Source: Mycolicibacter kumamotonensis (GTDB lineage: Bacteria > Actinomycetota > Actinomycetes > Mycobacteriales > Mycobacteriaceae). Taken from it: DNA of 64,000 bases. The notes under the pieces are model-generated. The model searched no databases. It was given only the letters and a program-made list of their open reading frames with translations, and was not told the DNA's origin. Position numbers and translations under genes: made by a program. The stretch lies in assembly GCF_002086285.1 (NCBI RefSeq), contig NZ_MVHU01000001.1:124001-188000 (forward strand), read 5' to 3'. Position 1 is the stretch's first letter; each line of letters begins with the position of its first letter. Shown here piece after piece: positions 37,121 through 48,240 of this stretch.

Positions 37121-38375
37121 CGCCGGCTGCGGCCGCGTGCTGCGCGGCGATATCGCACAGCAGGGCGCGGATCGTCTCCACCGAGCGCTCCGGCTCGGGC
37201 CCGTGCGAGTGGTACTCGATGTTGAGCTGGCCGGCGAAGATCTGGGTGAAGTAGATGTCGATGCCGGCACTCACCGCGAAATACAGCTCACCGTGAGTGG
37301 TGGTCACCTCCACCCCCGGTGGGGTCCGCACCGGCGGCACCAGGCCGTTGTTGCTGAGCACCACGACGTCCGGCATGCCGGGCGGGTTGCCGACGTACTG
37401 CGGGCTGAAGTGCAACCGGGACTGCTGGATGACGCCTTCGTCGAGGTCCTTCTGGAAGTTCTCGGCGATGTCGCGGGCCATGTCGACCAGGTCGGTCTTC
37501 GCGTCGATCTCGGCGAGATAGGTGGCCAGCCCGATCGGGTTGGTGCAGCCGGTGGCCGAAACCGGCGGTGACAGAAAGTATCTCAGGTCGACGGTGTAGA
37601 CGTAGGGCACCGGGATGCTCAGTTTGCCGCGCAGCTGCCATTCGGCCATCAGCACCGCCGCCGAGAGCACCGCGTGCAGGCTCAGGTCGTGGGCCCGGCC
37701 GAAGGCGACCACGTCGTTGGTCTGGCTTTCGGTCAGCCGGCACGAGGCCATCGGCACCCGTACCGGCGAGGACGGTGTCTGGTCGGTGACGGCCCGGCGG
37801 GTGGGCGGAAGGTCGTAGGCGAACAGCGCCGGCATGAAGCGCTCGATCCCGGACCGCTTCTGCTTCTCGATCCCCCGGTCGGCCAGCACCGCTTCGATCG
37901 ACTGCGGTGCCGGCTCGACATTGATCGCGCCGATTCTTCCGGTCGTGACCAGATCGGTGTAGAAGGAGAGCATCTCCTCGATCAGTGCGTACATGTGATG
38001 ACCGTCGGCGACGGCGTGATGCACATACAGGGTCGGCTGCGCCTGCCCGTCCCGAATGATCACCCGCATCGCCACCAGCGATTCTGTCTGGTCGAAATGC
38101 GGTGCGGGAGGCTCAGCGTCGGGGCGAGCGAGTTCGATGACCTCGATGCCGTCGGGCATCAGATCGTCGGTGACGAACTGATGCCGGCCGTCGGGCAAGC
38201 GCTCCAGTCGCCCGGTGAGGATCGGGTGCGCCTCCAGCAGCGCCTCGTAGGCCTCCGAGAGCAGGTCGATGTCGACCGGACCGGTGACGTGCGCCGCCAG
38301 ACCCACGAAATTGTGGGTCTCGGCGAGCATCTCCTCACTGATCGCAAGCTTCCGAATGACCGACGTGGCAAACAC
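37113..38375 (-). CDS. papA5: PapA5-like polyketide acyltransferase
   Basis: Protein of 420 residues, the length of M. tuberculosis PapA5, which esterifies the phthiocerol diol with mycocerosic acids. The catalytic HHxxxDG motif is [11 protein letters not shown] with His120 and Asp124. Start [11 protein letters not shown], the [15 protein letters not shown] stretch and [10 protein letters not shown] match the PapA5 pattern as I remember it. It starts at GTG 17 bases after the ppsE-like stop, so it belongs to the PKS operon. In M. tuberculosis drrABC stand between ppsE and papA5; they are missing here. Confidence 0.88.
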   Translation of the reverse strand: MFATSVIRKLAISEEMLAETHNFVGLAAHVTGPVDIDLLSEAYEALLEAHPILTGRLERLPDGRHQFVTDDLMPDGIEVIELARPDAEPPAPHFDQTESLVAMRVIIRDGQAQPTLYVHHAVADGHHMYALIEEMLSFYTDLVTTGRIGAINVEPAPQSIEAVLADRGIEKQKRSGIERFMPALFAYDLPPTRRAVTDQTPSSPVRVPMASCRLTESQTNDVVAFGRAHDLSLHAVLSAAVLMAEWQLRGKLSIPVPYVYTVDLRYFLSPPVSATGCTNPIGLATYLAEIDAKTDLVDMARDIAENFQKDLDEGVIQQSRLHFSPQYVGNPPGMPDVVVLSNNGLVPPVRTPPGVEVTTTHGELYFAVSAGIDIYFTQIFAGQLNIEYHSHGPEPERSVETIRALLCDIAAQHAAAAGVS

Positions 38376-38392
38376 TTTCCGGTTCTCCTAAC

Positions 38393-41300
38393 CTAGGACA
38401 GCTCGACCAGGGTCATCTCGTCGTCGGTGGACTCCATGTCGTCTTCGGCGATGGCCTCGCGGACCAGGTCCATCACCGCCGTCGAGAAGTGGTCGGCGAT
38501 CGAGCGCACCGCGGACTCCTCGATCCGCCGGCCGTCGTACCACCAGTCCAGGTGCAGCACTCCGGCGGTGCGGTAGGCCCGCAACTCCAACGCGTGCCCC
38601 AGGCCGGGCAGACCCTCGCGCACCGGCATCGCGATGTCGGGGTCGAACTGCACCGGTGCATCACCGGCCGACGGCAGCTCGGGCAGCGCCCCGACGTATG
38701 CGAAGTGGATGTCGGCGGGTGGGACCGACCCGAACAGCCGCGCGGTCGGCGCATACAGGTAGCGCAGCAGCCCGTAGCCGATCCCGTAATGCGGCACCCC
38801 GCCCAGCGTCTGGTGGACTTCTTCCAGCAGCTGCCGTGCGCTGGTCTTCGCGTCGGTGGAACACCTCAGCGCCACCGGGTAGACGGTGGTGAACCACCCC
38901 ACCGTGCGCCGCAGGTCGACGTCGGGCTTGAGTACCGAACGGCCCGCTCCCCCCATGTCGACGGCCACCGTGCCCTCACCGACTGTGGATGCCAGCGCCC
39001 GGCTCAGCCCGGCCAGCAGGATCTCGTTGATCGGCACCCGCAGCCGGCGGCGGGCGTCGTCGATCTCGCTGGACTCGGCCGCCCCCAGCGTCGAGGTGAG
39101 CTTGGCCAGATCGGCCGCCGCCGGCGGTTCGGAGACCTCCGCGCCTACCCGCAAGGTGGCGGCTTTGGTTGCCTGCAACCAGTATTCGCGGCTCTCCAAC
39201 ACCGCCGGATGGGTGGCGAGTCCGGCGCAGCGCTGCGACCATTCGGCCCATCCGACGCCGACCGGCTGCAGCTCGATGTCGTTGCCCGCCAGCTTCTGGC
39301 CGAACGCGGTGAAGATGTCGGTCAGCAGGATGTCGCGCGACGCCTCGTCGCCGACGGCCGCGTGCAGGCTCAGCCCCAGATAACACACGTCGCCCGCCGA
39401 ACCCCGGATGTAAAGCGCGGTCAGCGGCGGGCAGGACAGATCCTGCTCGCGGATGTGTTCGGTCAACATGGTGCGCACCGCGTCGTGCTCGGCAGTCAGA
39501 CCCTCTGGCAGCGAATGGGTGCTGATCTCACCGAAGTCGCCGGGTTCGGCGACGTGCTGTTCCCAGGTGCCGGCGCGCTCGGTGATGCGCAACCGCAGCG
39601 CGTCATGGTGATTGACCACCGCGGTGAGCACCGAACGCACGTCCTCGACCGCGACGTCGGGGCGCAGCCGAAGGATCAGCGGAATGCGCCAGTGACCGTG
39701 CTCGCGAACACCGTTCTCCAGGAAGTAGGTGATGTTCGGCGGAACCGGCGGGTGCTCGACGTCGCCGAGAGACTGGCGGCCCAACCCGCCGGCGGCGTAG
39801 CGGGCGGTCAGTGCCTTGGCCAGCGCCGAAACCGTCGGATTGTCGTAGAGGTCCTGCGGGGTGAGGTCCATCCCCTCATGGGAGGCGGCCATCGCGACAC
39901 TGATCGCCACCAGCGAGTCGCCGCCGATGTCGAAGAAGTTGGCATTGCGGTCGACCGAAGAGACCCCCAGGCAGACCGCCCAGATGCGTTGCAGCGTCGC
40001 CTCCATCGACGGCCCGGCCGAGCCGCCGGCACGGTCGGAGCCGCCCGAGCCGCCCGCCGCGGCCCCGTTGGTCGCCGCGGCGCCGGACACCCAGGTGGCA
40101 CCGGCGTTGTGCTCCAGCCAATGCCGTTGACGCTCAAACGGATACCCCGGCACCGTGACGCGCTTGGGCTGGTAGTCACCGCGCAGCGGCGACCAGTCCA
40201 CGTCGACGCCGGCAGCCCAAAGCTGGCCGAGCGCCAGCAGGAAGGCGTCCCGGTCGTCGCGGTTCTGGGCGTGGTGGCGCATCAGCCGGACGGTCCGGTG
40301 CCCGGCGGCGAACTTGGGATGGCGGGCCGCCGAAGCGGTCAGCGTGGCCCCGGGGCCGACCTCCACCAGGACGCGGTGCGGATCGTTCAGCAGGGTGTCG
40401 ATCTCGTCGGCGAAGCGCACCGTCGCCCGCACACTGCGTGCCCACGTCGCCGGGTTGGTGGCTTCGCTGGCCGCCATGTGAGTGCCGGTTAGGTTCGACA
40501 GCAGCGGGATCTGCGGCTCGCGCAGTGTCTGACGGGACAGGAAACCGGTGAACTCCGGAATCATCGACTCCATCAAGCGGGAGTGGAACGCATGCGAGGT
40601 GCGCACCCGGCGCGCGTTGATCCCGGCCTGCTTGAGCGACTCGGAGAACTCCCGGACGGCCGCCTCGCTCCCGGCGACCACACAGCCGTCGGGATCGTTG
40701 ACCGCGGCCAGGTCGACCTCGCCGGTCAGGTATGGCCCGACCGCGTCGGGGCTCAGCGGCACCGCCACCATGACGCCGCGCGGGGCGGCGTGCATCAGCC
40801 GCGCCCGCATCGCCACCACCTTGATCGCGGTGTCGAGATCGAAGACACCGGCGACGGTGGCCGCGGCGTACTCGCCGATGCTGTGGCCCACCAGCGCCGC
40901 CGGACGCACCCCGTAGTGTTCGACCAGTTTCGCCAGCGCGTATTCCACGGTGAACAGCGCGGGCTGGGTGCGATCGGTGCGCTCGAGGTCGCGCGAGGTG
41001 CCCTCGAAGATCACCGCACGCAGGTCATAGCCCAGTTCGGCGTCGAATCCGGCGATGCAGCGGTCGAAGTACTCCGCGAACACCGGCTCGGTGTCATAGA
41101 GCCCGCGGGCCATCCCGATGTGCTGCGCGCCCTGACCGGGGAACAAGAACACCACCCGGTCGGTCTCCGGCGCATCAGTCACACCCTCGCCGATGAAGAC
41201 GTTCTCGCTCTCCTCGGTTCCGAGCACGGCGGCGGCGTCGGCGCGGTCGGCGACGACCGCGGCCAGCCGGAGGTTCTCCGGCTTCCGGCGGGCCAGCGTG

Positions 41301-42799
41301 TAGGCCACGTCGGTCAGGTTCGCCGCATCGGTGTCCGAACCGTCATCTCCGGCCGAAGCCAGCTCCTCGGCCAGGTCCGACCGCCCCTGCTGCAACGCCT
41401 CAGCGGTACGTGCCGACAGCAGCAGCACCTGGGGCCCCGGCCGGGGCGCGGGTTGCGCGGACTCCTCCGCCCACTCCTCCACGATGACGTGCGCGTTGGT
41501 GCCGCCGACCCCGAACGAGCTGACACCGGCCCGACGGATGCCGTCGGATTCCCAGGGCCCGAACTCGCCGCGGATCCGGAACGGCCCGTCGTCGAGATGC
41601 AGTTCCGGGTTCGGGCTGGTGTAGTGCAGCGTGGCGGGGATCGCCCGATGCTTGAGGCACAGGATGGTCTTGATCAGGCTGGCGATGCCGGCTGCCGACT
41701 CCAGGTGCCCGATGTTGGACTTGACCGAGCCGACGTAGCAGGGTCCGGACCGCTGCTCCTCCGAGACCGCGAAAGCCTGTCGCAGGCCCTCGATCTCGAT
41801 CGGGTCGCCCAGCGGGGTGCCGGTGCCGTGCGACTCGATGTAGCTGATGGTGGAGGCGTCGACCTCGGCGACCGCGTGCGCCTCGGCGATCACGTCGGCC
41901 TGCCCGGCCGCGGTGGGCGCGGCATAGGTCATCTTGACGGCGCCGTCGTTGTTCAGCGCCGAGCCCCGGATCACCGCGTGGATACGGTCACCGTCGTCGA
42001 CCGCGTCGGCCAGCGACTTGAGCACCACCACGCCGACCCCGCTGGCGAAGATCGTGCCGTCGGCCCGCACGTCGAACGGCCGGCAGTGCCCGGTCGCCGA
42101 CACCATCGAACCGGGCTCGTGCCAGTACCCGACGTGGTGCGGAACACGCAGCGACGACCCGCCGGCCAGCGCCATGTCGCATTCGCCGTTGAGAATGCTC
42201 TGGCAGGCCAGGTGCACCGCCACCAGCGCCGAGGAGCAGGCCGTCTGCACCGACAGTGCCGGCCCGCGCAGGTTGAGCTGGTGGGCCACCCGGGTGGCCA
42301 GGTAATCCTTGTCGTTCTGCAGCGACAGGTTGACCATGTCGAAACTGACGCCCTGCCCGATGATCTGGTTCGGGTCGTAGTGCGACATCAGGTTGTGCAG
42401 CAGGTAGCCGCTGGTGGTGCTGGTGCCATAGACGCCGACCGAGCCCTCGAGCTCGCCGGGCTGGTAACCGGCGTCTTCGAGGGCGTGCCAGGCCGTCTGC
42501 AAAAACAGCCGGTGCTGCGGGTCCATGGTGCGCGCGGCCAACGGGGTGAACCCGAAGAAGCCCGCGTCGAACTCCTCGATGCCGTCGAGCAGCGCGGCGC
42601 GCCGCACGTAGTTGTGGTTGGCCAGCGCCTTGTCGCTGACGCCGGCGGCCCGCAGCTCGTCTTCGGACAACGTCACGATGGATTCGGTGCCGCGCCGCAG
42701 GTTGTCCCAGTACGCCGTCAGGGTGCGGGCGCCGGGAAACCGCCCGGCCATGCCTACGACCGCGATCGCGTTGGGCGGCACTTCGTTGTTGGTGCTCAC
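38393..42799 (-). CDS. ppsE: PpsE-like polyketide synthase (KS-AT-ACP-condensation domain)
   Basis: Protein of 1468 residues. KS about 11-440 with Cys188 (VQTACSSA), His324 (SHGTGTP) and His365 (NIGHLE). AT about 548-850 with Ser640 (GHSIGEY) and the substrate motif HAFH. ACP near 930-1000 (GGDSL). A condensation/release domain fills the C-terminus (NHHDALRL; the HHxxxD-like motif reads LHAAVGDE). Length, order and the LVELS end fit PpsE, the last extender and product-release protein of phthiocerol synthesis. GTG start overlaps the upstream TGA (GTGA). Confidence 0.93.
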   Translation of the reverse strand: MSTNNEVPPNAIAVVGMAGRFPGARTLTAYWDNLRRGTESIVTLSEDELRAAGVSDKALANHNYVRRAALLDGIEEFDAGFFGFTPLAARTMDPQHRLFLQTAWHALEDAGYQPGELEGSVGVYGTSTTSGYLLHNLMSHYDPNQIIGQGVSFDMVNLSLQNDKDYLATRVAHQLNLRGPALSVQTACSSALVAVHLACQSILNGECDMALAGGSSLRVPHHVGYWHEPGSMVSATGHCRPFDVRADGTIFASGVGVVVLKSLADAVDDGDRIHAVIRGSALNNDGAVKMTYAAPTAAGQADVIAEAHAVAEVDASTISYIESHGTGTPLGDPIEIEGLRQAFAVSEEQRSGPCYVGSVKSNIGHLESAAGIASLIKTILCLKHRAIPATLHYTSPNPELHLDDGPFRIRGEFGPWESDGIRRAGVSSFGVGGTNAHVIVEEWAEESAQPAPRPGPQVLLLSARTAEALQQGRSDLAEELASAGDDGSDTDAANLTDVAYTLARRKPENLRLAAVVADRADAAAVLGTEESENVFIGEGVTDAPETDRVVFLFPGQGAQHIGMARGLYDTEPVFAEYFDRCIAGFDAELGYDLRAVIFEGTSRDLERTDRTQPALFTVEYALAKLVEHYGVRPAALVGHSIGEYAAATVAGVFDLDTAIKVVAMRARLMHAAPRGVMVAVPLSPDAVGPYLTGEVDLAAVNDPDGCVVAGSEAAVREFSESLKQAGINARRVRTSHAFHSRLMESMIPEFTGFLSRQTLREPQIPLLSNLTGTHMAASEATNPATWARSVRATVRFADEIDTLLNDPHRVLVEVGPGATLTASAARHPKFAAGHRTVRLMRHHAQNRDDRDAFLLALGQLWAAGVDVDWSPLRGDYQPKRVTVPGYPFERQRHWLEHNAGATWVSGAAATNGAAAGGSGGSDRAGGSAGPSMEATLQRIWAVCLGVSSVDRNANFFDIGGDSLVAISVAMAASHEGMDLTPQDLYDNPTVSALAKALTARYAAGGLGRQSLGDVEHPPVPPNITYFLENGVREHGHWRIPLILRLRPDVAVEDVRSVLTAVVNHHDALRLRITERAGTWEQHVAEPGDFGEISTHSLPEGLTAEHDAVRTMLTEHIREQDLSCPPLTALYIRGSAGDVCYLGLSLHAAVGDEASRDILLTDIFTAFGQKLAGNDIELQPVGVGWAEWSQRCAGLATHPAVLESREYWLQATKAATLRVGAEVSEPPAAADLAKLTSTLGAAESSEIDDARRRLRVPINEILLAGLSRALASTVGEGTVAVDMGGAGRSVLKPDVDLRRTVGWFTTVYPVALRCSTDAKTSARQLLEEVHQTLGGVPHYGIGYGLLRYLYAPTARLFGSVPPADIHFAYVGALPELPSAGDAPVQFDPDIAMPVREGLPGLGHALELRAYRTAGVLHLDWWYDGRRIEESAVRSIADHFSTAVMDLVREAIAEDDMESTDDEMTLVELS

Positions 42800-45700
42800 G
42801 TTCGGTCTCCTACTTTTCGCCGTGACGCCGCCCGCTGCCGCGCCGCGGCACGCTGCTGCGCCCGGCTCCGAACACCGCCGACATCGTTGGCGCCGTCCGC
42901 GGCTTCCGGCGCGGCGAGGCCCAGTTGCCGGGTCAGGTCGGCCGCCAGGTCGGTCAGTGAAGCGCCCTGCAGCAGCAGCGCCACCGGCGGCTCCACTCCG
43001 AAGTCACCGCGGACGGTGTTGCGGATGCGCACGGCCATCAGTGAATCCATGCCCAGCTCGGTCAGCGGGCGAGCGGGGTCGATCGCACTGTCTTTCGGGT
43101 AGCCCATGATCGCCATGATCCGACCGCCCAGCCGGGCGGTGACCACCTTGGCGGCCTCGGCGGCATCGAGCGTGCGCAGCCCTTCGGGACCCGGCCAGTC
43201 GTCGTCCTCGCTGTCGAGGTCGAGTTCTTCGGCCAGCGTCGCGAAATACCCGAGCTGCTGCAGTTCCGGGAAGGCCGCGGCCACCCGATCCAGGCGCAGC
43301 CGCGCGACGCCGATCCGGGAGAGGTCACCGCCGAGGATGGCCTCCAGCGCCTCCATGCCCTCGACCGGGTCGATCGGGTCCAGGGCGCTGAACTTGAGGT
43401 CCTGAGCGACCCCGACGCCGGACCACTGCCCCCAGTTGATCGTGATCGCCGGCAGACCGGCGGCCCGCCGCCACGCCACCAGGCCGTCCAGCCAGGCGCT
43501 GGCCGCGGCGTAGGACGCCTGACCGGGTGCCCCCAGCAGGGACGACGTCGAGGAGAACCCGACCCACCAGTCCAGCTCCTTGCCGACGGTCGCGACATGC
43601 AGCCGCAGCGCTGCCGCGGCCTTGGGCGCCCACACCCGGCCCAGGGTGTCCTTGTCGATGCCGACCACGATCTGGTCGTCGATGACCGCGGCGCCGTGGA
43701 TGACACCGCGCAGCGTCAGCCCGGTCTGCTCCGCGGCGGCCACCAGGCTCTCCGCGACACTGTCGGTGGCGAGATCGCCTGAGACGACGGCGATCTGGGC
43801 CCGTTCTTCGAGCTCTGCCAGCACCGCGCGCTGCTCCTCCGACGGCTGCGAGCGGCTGTTGAGCACGATGCGGGCCGCACCGTTGTCGATCAGCCACCGG
43901 GCGACCACCAGGCCGATGCCGCCTAGGCCACCGGTCAGGATGTAGGCGCCGTCGCGCCGCACGCTCGGGGCCCCGGTGGCGGTCAGCGTGGCCCGCTTGA
44001 GGCGTTCGGCGTAGCGGTGCTCGCCGCGCCAGGCCACCACGTCGTCGGCGCCGGCCAGTCCCAGTTCGGTGATCAGCGCCGCGACCGGGTCGGCGTCGGC
44101 GTTGCCGGCGTCCAGGTCCACCACCGCGGTGTGCAGGTCGGGGTGCTCGTAGGCCAGCACCCGCACCAGCCCCTTGAGGGCGCAGATGGACGGATCACCG
44201 TGCTCGTCACCCACGCTCAGGCCGTTGCGGCCCGCCAGCCACAACCTCGGCGCGGTGCCGTGCCAGCCGCCGACGATGGTGCGCACCGTCGAGACGACCG
44301 ACCAGACCAGATCGCGACCGCGGGCGGGTGCATCCGAGCTTTCCGAGCCGTCAAAGTCCCCCCGAGCGGCCAGAACGAGCACCCCCACCGGGGGCCGGTC
44401 CGGGTCGTCGGCGGTCCGCGAGAACGCTTCACGCACCGCGGGTTCGCTTCGCAGGTCCGCGGTGATCACCCGGCGGCTCTCGGAAGCGAACCGCTGCGCG
44501 AAATCAGCTGCGAGCGTTTCACTTTCAGACCCGTCGGTCAGCACCAGCCAGCTACCGTCGGCAGCGGCGGGCGGCTGCGCGGGTACCGGGACGTCGACCC
44601 ATTCGGTGTCGAAGATCTTCTGGGTCAACGGCAGCGGCACCGTGCGGCGCTGCACCCGCTGCAGATAGATCCCGCCGAGTTCAGCCGTGATCGTGCCGGT
44701 GTCGTCGGTCAGGGTGACCCGCCCCAGGATTCCGCCGTCGTCGTGGCTGACCAACTCGGCGTAGCCGCGGGCCCGCCGACCCACCTCGCCGAACACCCGG
44801 ATGGTCTCGACCGCGACCGGCAGATAGGTGGCCTCCTCTGCCCCGGCGCCCGCTCCGTTGAGCGACTCGTCGGGCAGCGCCGCCGCCAGGCACTGCAGTG
44901 CCGCGTCGAGCATGACCGGGTGAATCCGGTAGCCGCGGTGTGCGGTCGCCTCGTCGGGTAGCACGATCTCGGCCTCCGAGGCGCCCCCGGGCTTGCGGAC
45001 GATCCGGGTCAACGCCGCGAATGCGGGCCCGTGCTGCAGGCCGGTACGGCGCAGCGCCGTGTACAGGTCCGCCGGGGACAACGTGGTGCCGCCGGTGGAC
45101 GGTGTCGCCGGGCGCGACGGGGCGGTGGCCGGCTCCGCGGCGGCGACGCGGGCGACCGCATGGCGCGACCAGGCGCCCCCGGGCGCACGGGAATGGATCT
45201 CCACTCGCAGTTCGTCGGAGCCCTCGACGTCGTGGAGCAGCCGGGTGGTGACCTCGGTCCGCTCGTCGACCCGCAGCATCTGCTCGACCTCGACGCGGTT
45301 GACGGCGACCGCCGACGGGGGCAGGTCCAGGGCCTCGCCGCCGGCGGCCAGCGCCATCTCGGCGAAACCGGTGGCCGGCATCACGACCTGGCCGTGCACC
45401 TTGTGGTGCGCCATCCACGCGACGATGTCGGTGCCCACATCGGCCTGCCAGACGTGGCCGTGGCCGGCCGGCAGCTCGACGTGGACGCCCAGCAGCGGAT
45501 GCGCATCCGCCGAGTGCCGGCTGGCGGCGTTCGCGCCCGCCCAGTACCGGACATGCTGCCAAGGACGCGGCGGCAGGTCGACGCGCCCGACCCCGCCGTC
45601 GGGTTGCGGTGCGTCGGCCGACGGCGGTGCGACGGTCGCCAGGCTGGTGTGGAAGCTCAGGGCCTCGGGCTGATCGCGCAGCAGAGTGCCGGTCACGACG

Positions 45701-48240
45701 TGATCGCCGGCAGGCCGTGCCGATTCCAGGGTCCCGTTGATCGCGTGGGACAGCAGCGGGTGCGGGCTCACCTCGATGAAGCTGGCGTGACCGGCCGCGG
45801 CCTCGGTGACGGCCTGGCCGAACCGCACCGGGTTGCGCAGGTTGTGCACCCAGTATTCGGCGTCGAAAGCAGGTGTGTCGCTTCCGGTTTGACCGACCGT
45901 GCTGATCAGCGGGATCTTCGGAGCCGACGGCGCCAAGTCGGCGAGCGCGGTCCGCAGCTCGCCCAGGATCGGGTCCACGGTGGGGTGATGCGAGGCCACG
46001 TCCACCTCGACGCGCCGGGCCAGCTTGCCTTGGGCGTCCACGATCGCGACCACCGCGTCGACCTGGTCGGGCGGGCCGGCGATCACCGTCTGTTGCGGCG
46101 CCGCATACACCGCCACGGTGATATCCGGGTGCGCGGCAACCAGCTTCTCGGCGGCCTCGGCGTCCAGTTCCAGCAGTGCCATCGCGCCCTGGCCGCTCAG
46201 TCGGGCCATCAGCTTCGAGCGGGTGGCGATCACCTTCAGGCCGTCCGCGGGGCTCAGCGCACCGGCCACCACCGCGGCGGCCACCTCCCCCATCGAGTGC
46301 CCGATCACCGCGTCCGGCTCGACCCCGTGGGATCGCCACAGCGCCGTCAAGGCCAGCTGCATGCCCACCAGCACCGGCTGGATGCGGTCGATACCGACCA
46401 CCGGCTCCCCGGATTCCAGGACGCCGCGCAGCGAGAACCCGACCTGCTCGACGAAATCGGGCTCGAGTTCGTCGACGGCGGCGGCGAACGCCGGCTCATC
46501 GGTCAGCAGCTGACGGCCCATACCGGCCCACTGCGATCCCTGGCCCGAGTACAAGAACACCGTGCCTTTGCCGCCCTGACCGCTGGGCGCAGTGTGCGTG
46601 CCGACCACGCCGGGTGCCGGGTATCCGCCGGCGACCGCCCGCAGTCCGGCAACCGCCTGCTCGGTGTCGAGTGCACAGACGGTGGCGAACTTGGCATACC
46701 GGCTGCGGTGGTAGTTGACCGTGTTGGCGATATCGGCCAGCGGCACCTCGGCGCCCGGGCCACTCATCCAGTCGGCCAGCGTCGCGGCCCAGGCCGCCAC
46801 CCGCTGCTCGGTCTTGCCCGAGATCACCAGCGTGGTCACCGGGTCCGCCGGAGCCGGTGCGGGAACCGGATCCGGTCCCTGTTCGATCACCACGTGCGCG
46901 TTGGTGCCGCCCAGTCCGAACGACGACACCGCGGCACGCCGCGGGCCCTCGGCCGCCGGCCAGGGCGTCATCTCGGTGGGGACGAACAGCCGCGTCGGGG
47001 ACGGGTCGATCGCCGGATTCCACTTGGAGAAGTGCAGGTTCGGCGGGATCTGCCCCCGCTGCACCGCCAGCGCGGCCTTGATGAACCCGGCGATGCCGGC
47101 GGCGGCCTCCAAGTGGCCGATGTTGGTCTTGACCGCCCCCAGCGCGCAACGGTCGGCGCCGCGTCCGTAGACCTCGGCGAGCGCCTCGAATTCGATCGGG
47201 TCGCCCAAACCGGTTCCGGTGCCGTGGGTTTCGATGAGGTTCACCGAGCCGGCCGCGACATCGGCGCTGCGCAGCGCCCGGGTGATCGCATCACTTTGTG
47301 CGATGGTGTTCGGCGCGGTCAGCCCGTTGGACCTGCCGTCCTGATTGACCGCCGAGCCCCGCACCACCGCCACCACCCGGTCGCCGTCGCGGATGGCGTC
47401 GGTGAGGCGCTTGAGCACGACGATCCCGGCGCCCTCGCCGCGGACGAACCCGTCCGCCCCGGCGTCGAAGGTGTGGCATCTGCCGCGCGGGGAGAGCATC
47501 CCCCACTTGGCCATCGCGATCTGGGTCTCCGGCCGCAGGATGAGGCTGACCCCGCCGGCCAGGGCCAGGTCACTCTCGCGCATCCGCAGGCTCTGGCAGG
47601 CCATGTGGATGGTGACCAGCGACGACGAGCATGCCGAGTCCATCGCGATCGCCGGCCCGCGCAGGCCCAGCAGGTAGGCGATGCGGCCGACGGCGACGGC
47701 GTGGGCGTTGCCGGTGGCCGAGTAGCCGTCAATCGCATCCGGGTTGGACGCAGAAATTCCTTGGTACTCGGTGTAATACACACCCATCATCACCGCGGAG
47801 CGGATACCGGAGAGCCGTTCCGGAGACATCCCGGCGTGCTCGAGCGCCTCCCAGGCCACCTCCAGCATCAGCCGCTGCTGCGGGTCCATCGCCTCGGCTT
47901 CGCGCGGGGAGATCCCGAAGAAGTCGGCGTCGAAACCGGCGACATCGGAGATGAAGCCGCCCCACTTCGACGACATCCGCCCCGGCGCCAGCGGGTCAGG
48001 GTCGTAGTATTCGTCGGCGTCCCAACGGTCCGGGGGGATTTCGGTGATCGCGTCGCGGCCGTTGGCCAGCAGGTCCCAGTAGGCCTCCGGACCCGACGCG
48101 TCACCGGGGAATCGGCAGCCGATCCCGACGACCGCGATCGGTTCGGCGGCGGCGATCCGCGACGCCTTCTCGAACTGCTCGGTCAGGGCCCCCCGCTTGT
48201 CGGCACCCATCGCCGACATCCTGTTGAAGATCGTCGTCAT
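42796..48240 (-). CDS. ppsD: PpsD-like polyketide synthase (KS-AT-DH-KR-ACP)
   Basis: Protein of 1814 residues. KS about 33-455 with Cys204, His339, His376. AT with Ser649 (GHSMGEV) and VASH at 748-751. DH with HxxxGxxxxP at His946 (HKVHGQVVMP), the LQHGPAF motif intact, and HPVMLDAA. KR with FSSTSSLLG and an intact Ser-Tyr pair; Asn after Tyr is replaced by Ser (SYAAAS). ACP with GMDSLMA. No ER. The basic tail (RAQQRAAARQRAASRRK) resembles M. tuberculosis PpsD as I recall it. ATG 48240 overlaps the upstream stop by one base (TGATG); a TTG one codon earlier is less likely. Confidence 0.92.
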   Translation of the reverse strand: MTTIFNRMSAMGADKRGALTEQFEKASRIAAAEPIAVVGIGCRFPGDASGPEAYWDLLANGRDAITEIPPDRWDADEYYDPDPLAPGRMSSKWGGFISDVAGFDADFFGISPREAEAMDPQQRLMLEVAWEALEHAGMSPERLSGIRSAVMMGVYYTEYQGISASNPDAIDGYSATGNAHAVAVGRIAYLLGLRGPAIAMDSACSSSLVTIHMACQSLRMRESDLALAGGVSLILRPETQIAMAKWGMLSPRGRCHTFDAGADGFVRGEGAGIVVLKRLTDAIRDGDRVVAVVRGSAVNQDGRSNGLTAPNTIAQSDAITRALRSADVAAGSVNLIETHGTGTGLGDPIEFEALAEVYGRGADRCALGAVKTNIGHLEAAAGIAGFIKAALAVQRGQIPPNLHFSKWNPAIDPSPTRLFVPTEMTPWPAAEGPRRAAVSSFGLGGTNAHVVIEQGPDPVPAPAPADPVTTLVISGKTEQRVAAWAATLADWMSGPGAEVPLADIANTVNYHRSRYAKFATVCALDTEQAVAGLRAVAGGYPAPGVVGTHTAPSGQGGKGTVFLYSGQGSQWAGMGRQLLTDEPAFAAAVDELEPDFVEQVGFSLRGVLESGEPVVGIDRIQPVLVGMQLALTALWRSHGVEPDAVIGHSMGEVAAAVVAGALSPADGLKVIATRSKLMARLSGQGAMALLELDAEAAEKLVAAHPDITVAVYAAPQQTVIAGPPDQVDAVVAIVDAQGKLARRVEVDVASHHPTVDPILGELRTALADLAPSAPKIPLISTVGQTGSDTPAFDAEYWVHNLRNPVRFGQAVTEAAAGHASFIEVSPHPLLSHAINGTLESARPAGDHVVTGTLLRDQPEALSFHTSLATVAPPSADAPQPDGGVGRVDLPPRPWQHVRYWAGANAASRHSADAHPLLGVHVELPAGHGHVWQADVGTDIVAWMAHHKVHGQVVMPATGFAEMALAAGGEALDLPPSAVAVNRVEVEQMLRVDERTEVTTRLLHDVEGSDELRVEIHSRAPGGAWSRHAVARVAAAEPATAPSRPATPSTGGTTLSPADLYTALRRTGLQHGPAFAALTRIVRKPGGASEAEIVLPDEATAHRGYRIHPVMLDAALQCLAAALPDESLNGAGAGAEEATYLPVAVETIRVFGEVGRRARGYAELVSHDDGGILGRVTLTDDTGTITAELGGIYLQRVQRRTVPLPLTQKIFDTEWVDVPVPAQPPAAADGSWLVLTDGSESETLAADFAQRFASESRRVITADLRSEPAVREAFSRTADDPDRPPVGVLVLAARGDFDGSESSDAPARGRDLVWSVVSTVRTIVGGWHGTAPRLWLAGRNGLSVGDEHGDPSICALKGLVRVLAYEHPDLHTAVVDLDAGNADADPVAALITELGLAGADDVVAWRGEHRYAERLKRATLTATGAPSVRRDGAYILTGGLGGIGLVVARWLIDNGAARIVLNSRSQPSEEQRAVLAELEERAQIAVVSGDLATDSVAESLVAAAEQTGLTLRGVIHGAAVIDDQIVVGIDKDTLGRVWAPKAAAALRLHVATVGKELDWWVGFSSTSSLLGAPGQASYAAASAWLDGLVAWRRAAGLPAITINWGQWSGVGVAQDLKFSALDPIDPVEGMEALEAILGGDLSRIGVARLRLDRVAAAFPELQQLGYFATLAEELDLDSEDDDWPGPEGLRTLDAAEAAKVVTARLGGRIMAIMGYPKDSAIDPARPLTELGMDSLMAVRIRNTVRGDFGVEPPVALLLQGASLTDLAADLTRQLGLAAPEAADGANDVGGVRSRAQQRAAARQRAASRRKVGDRT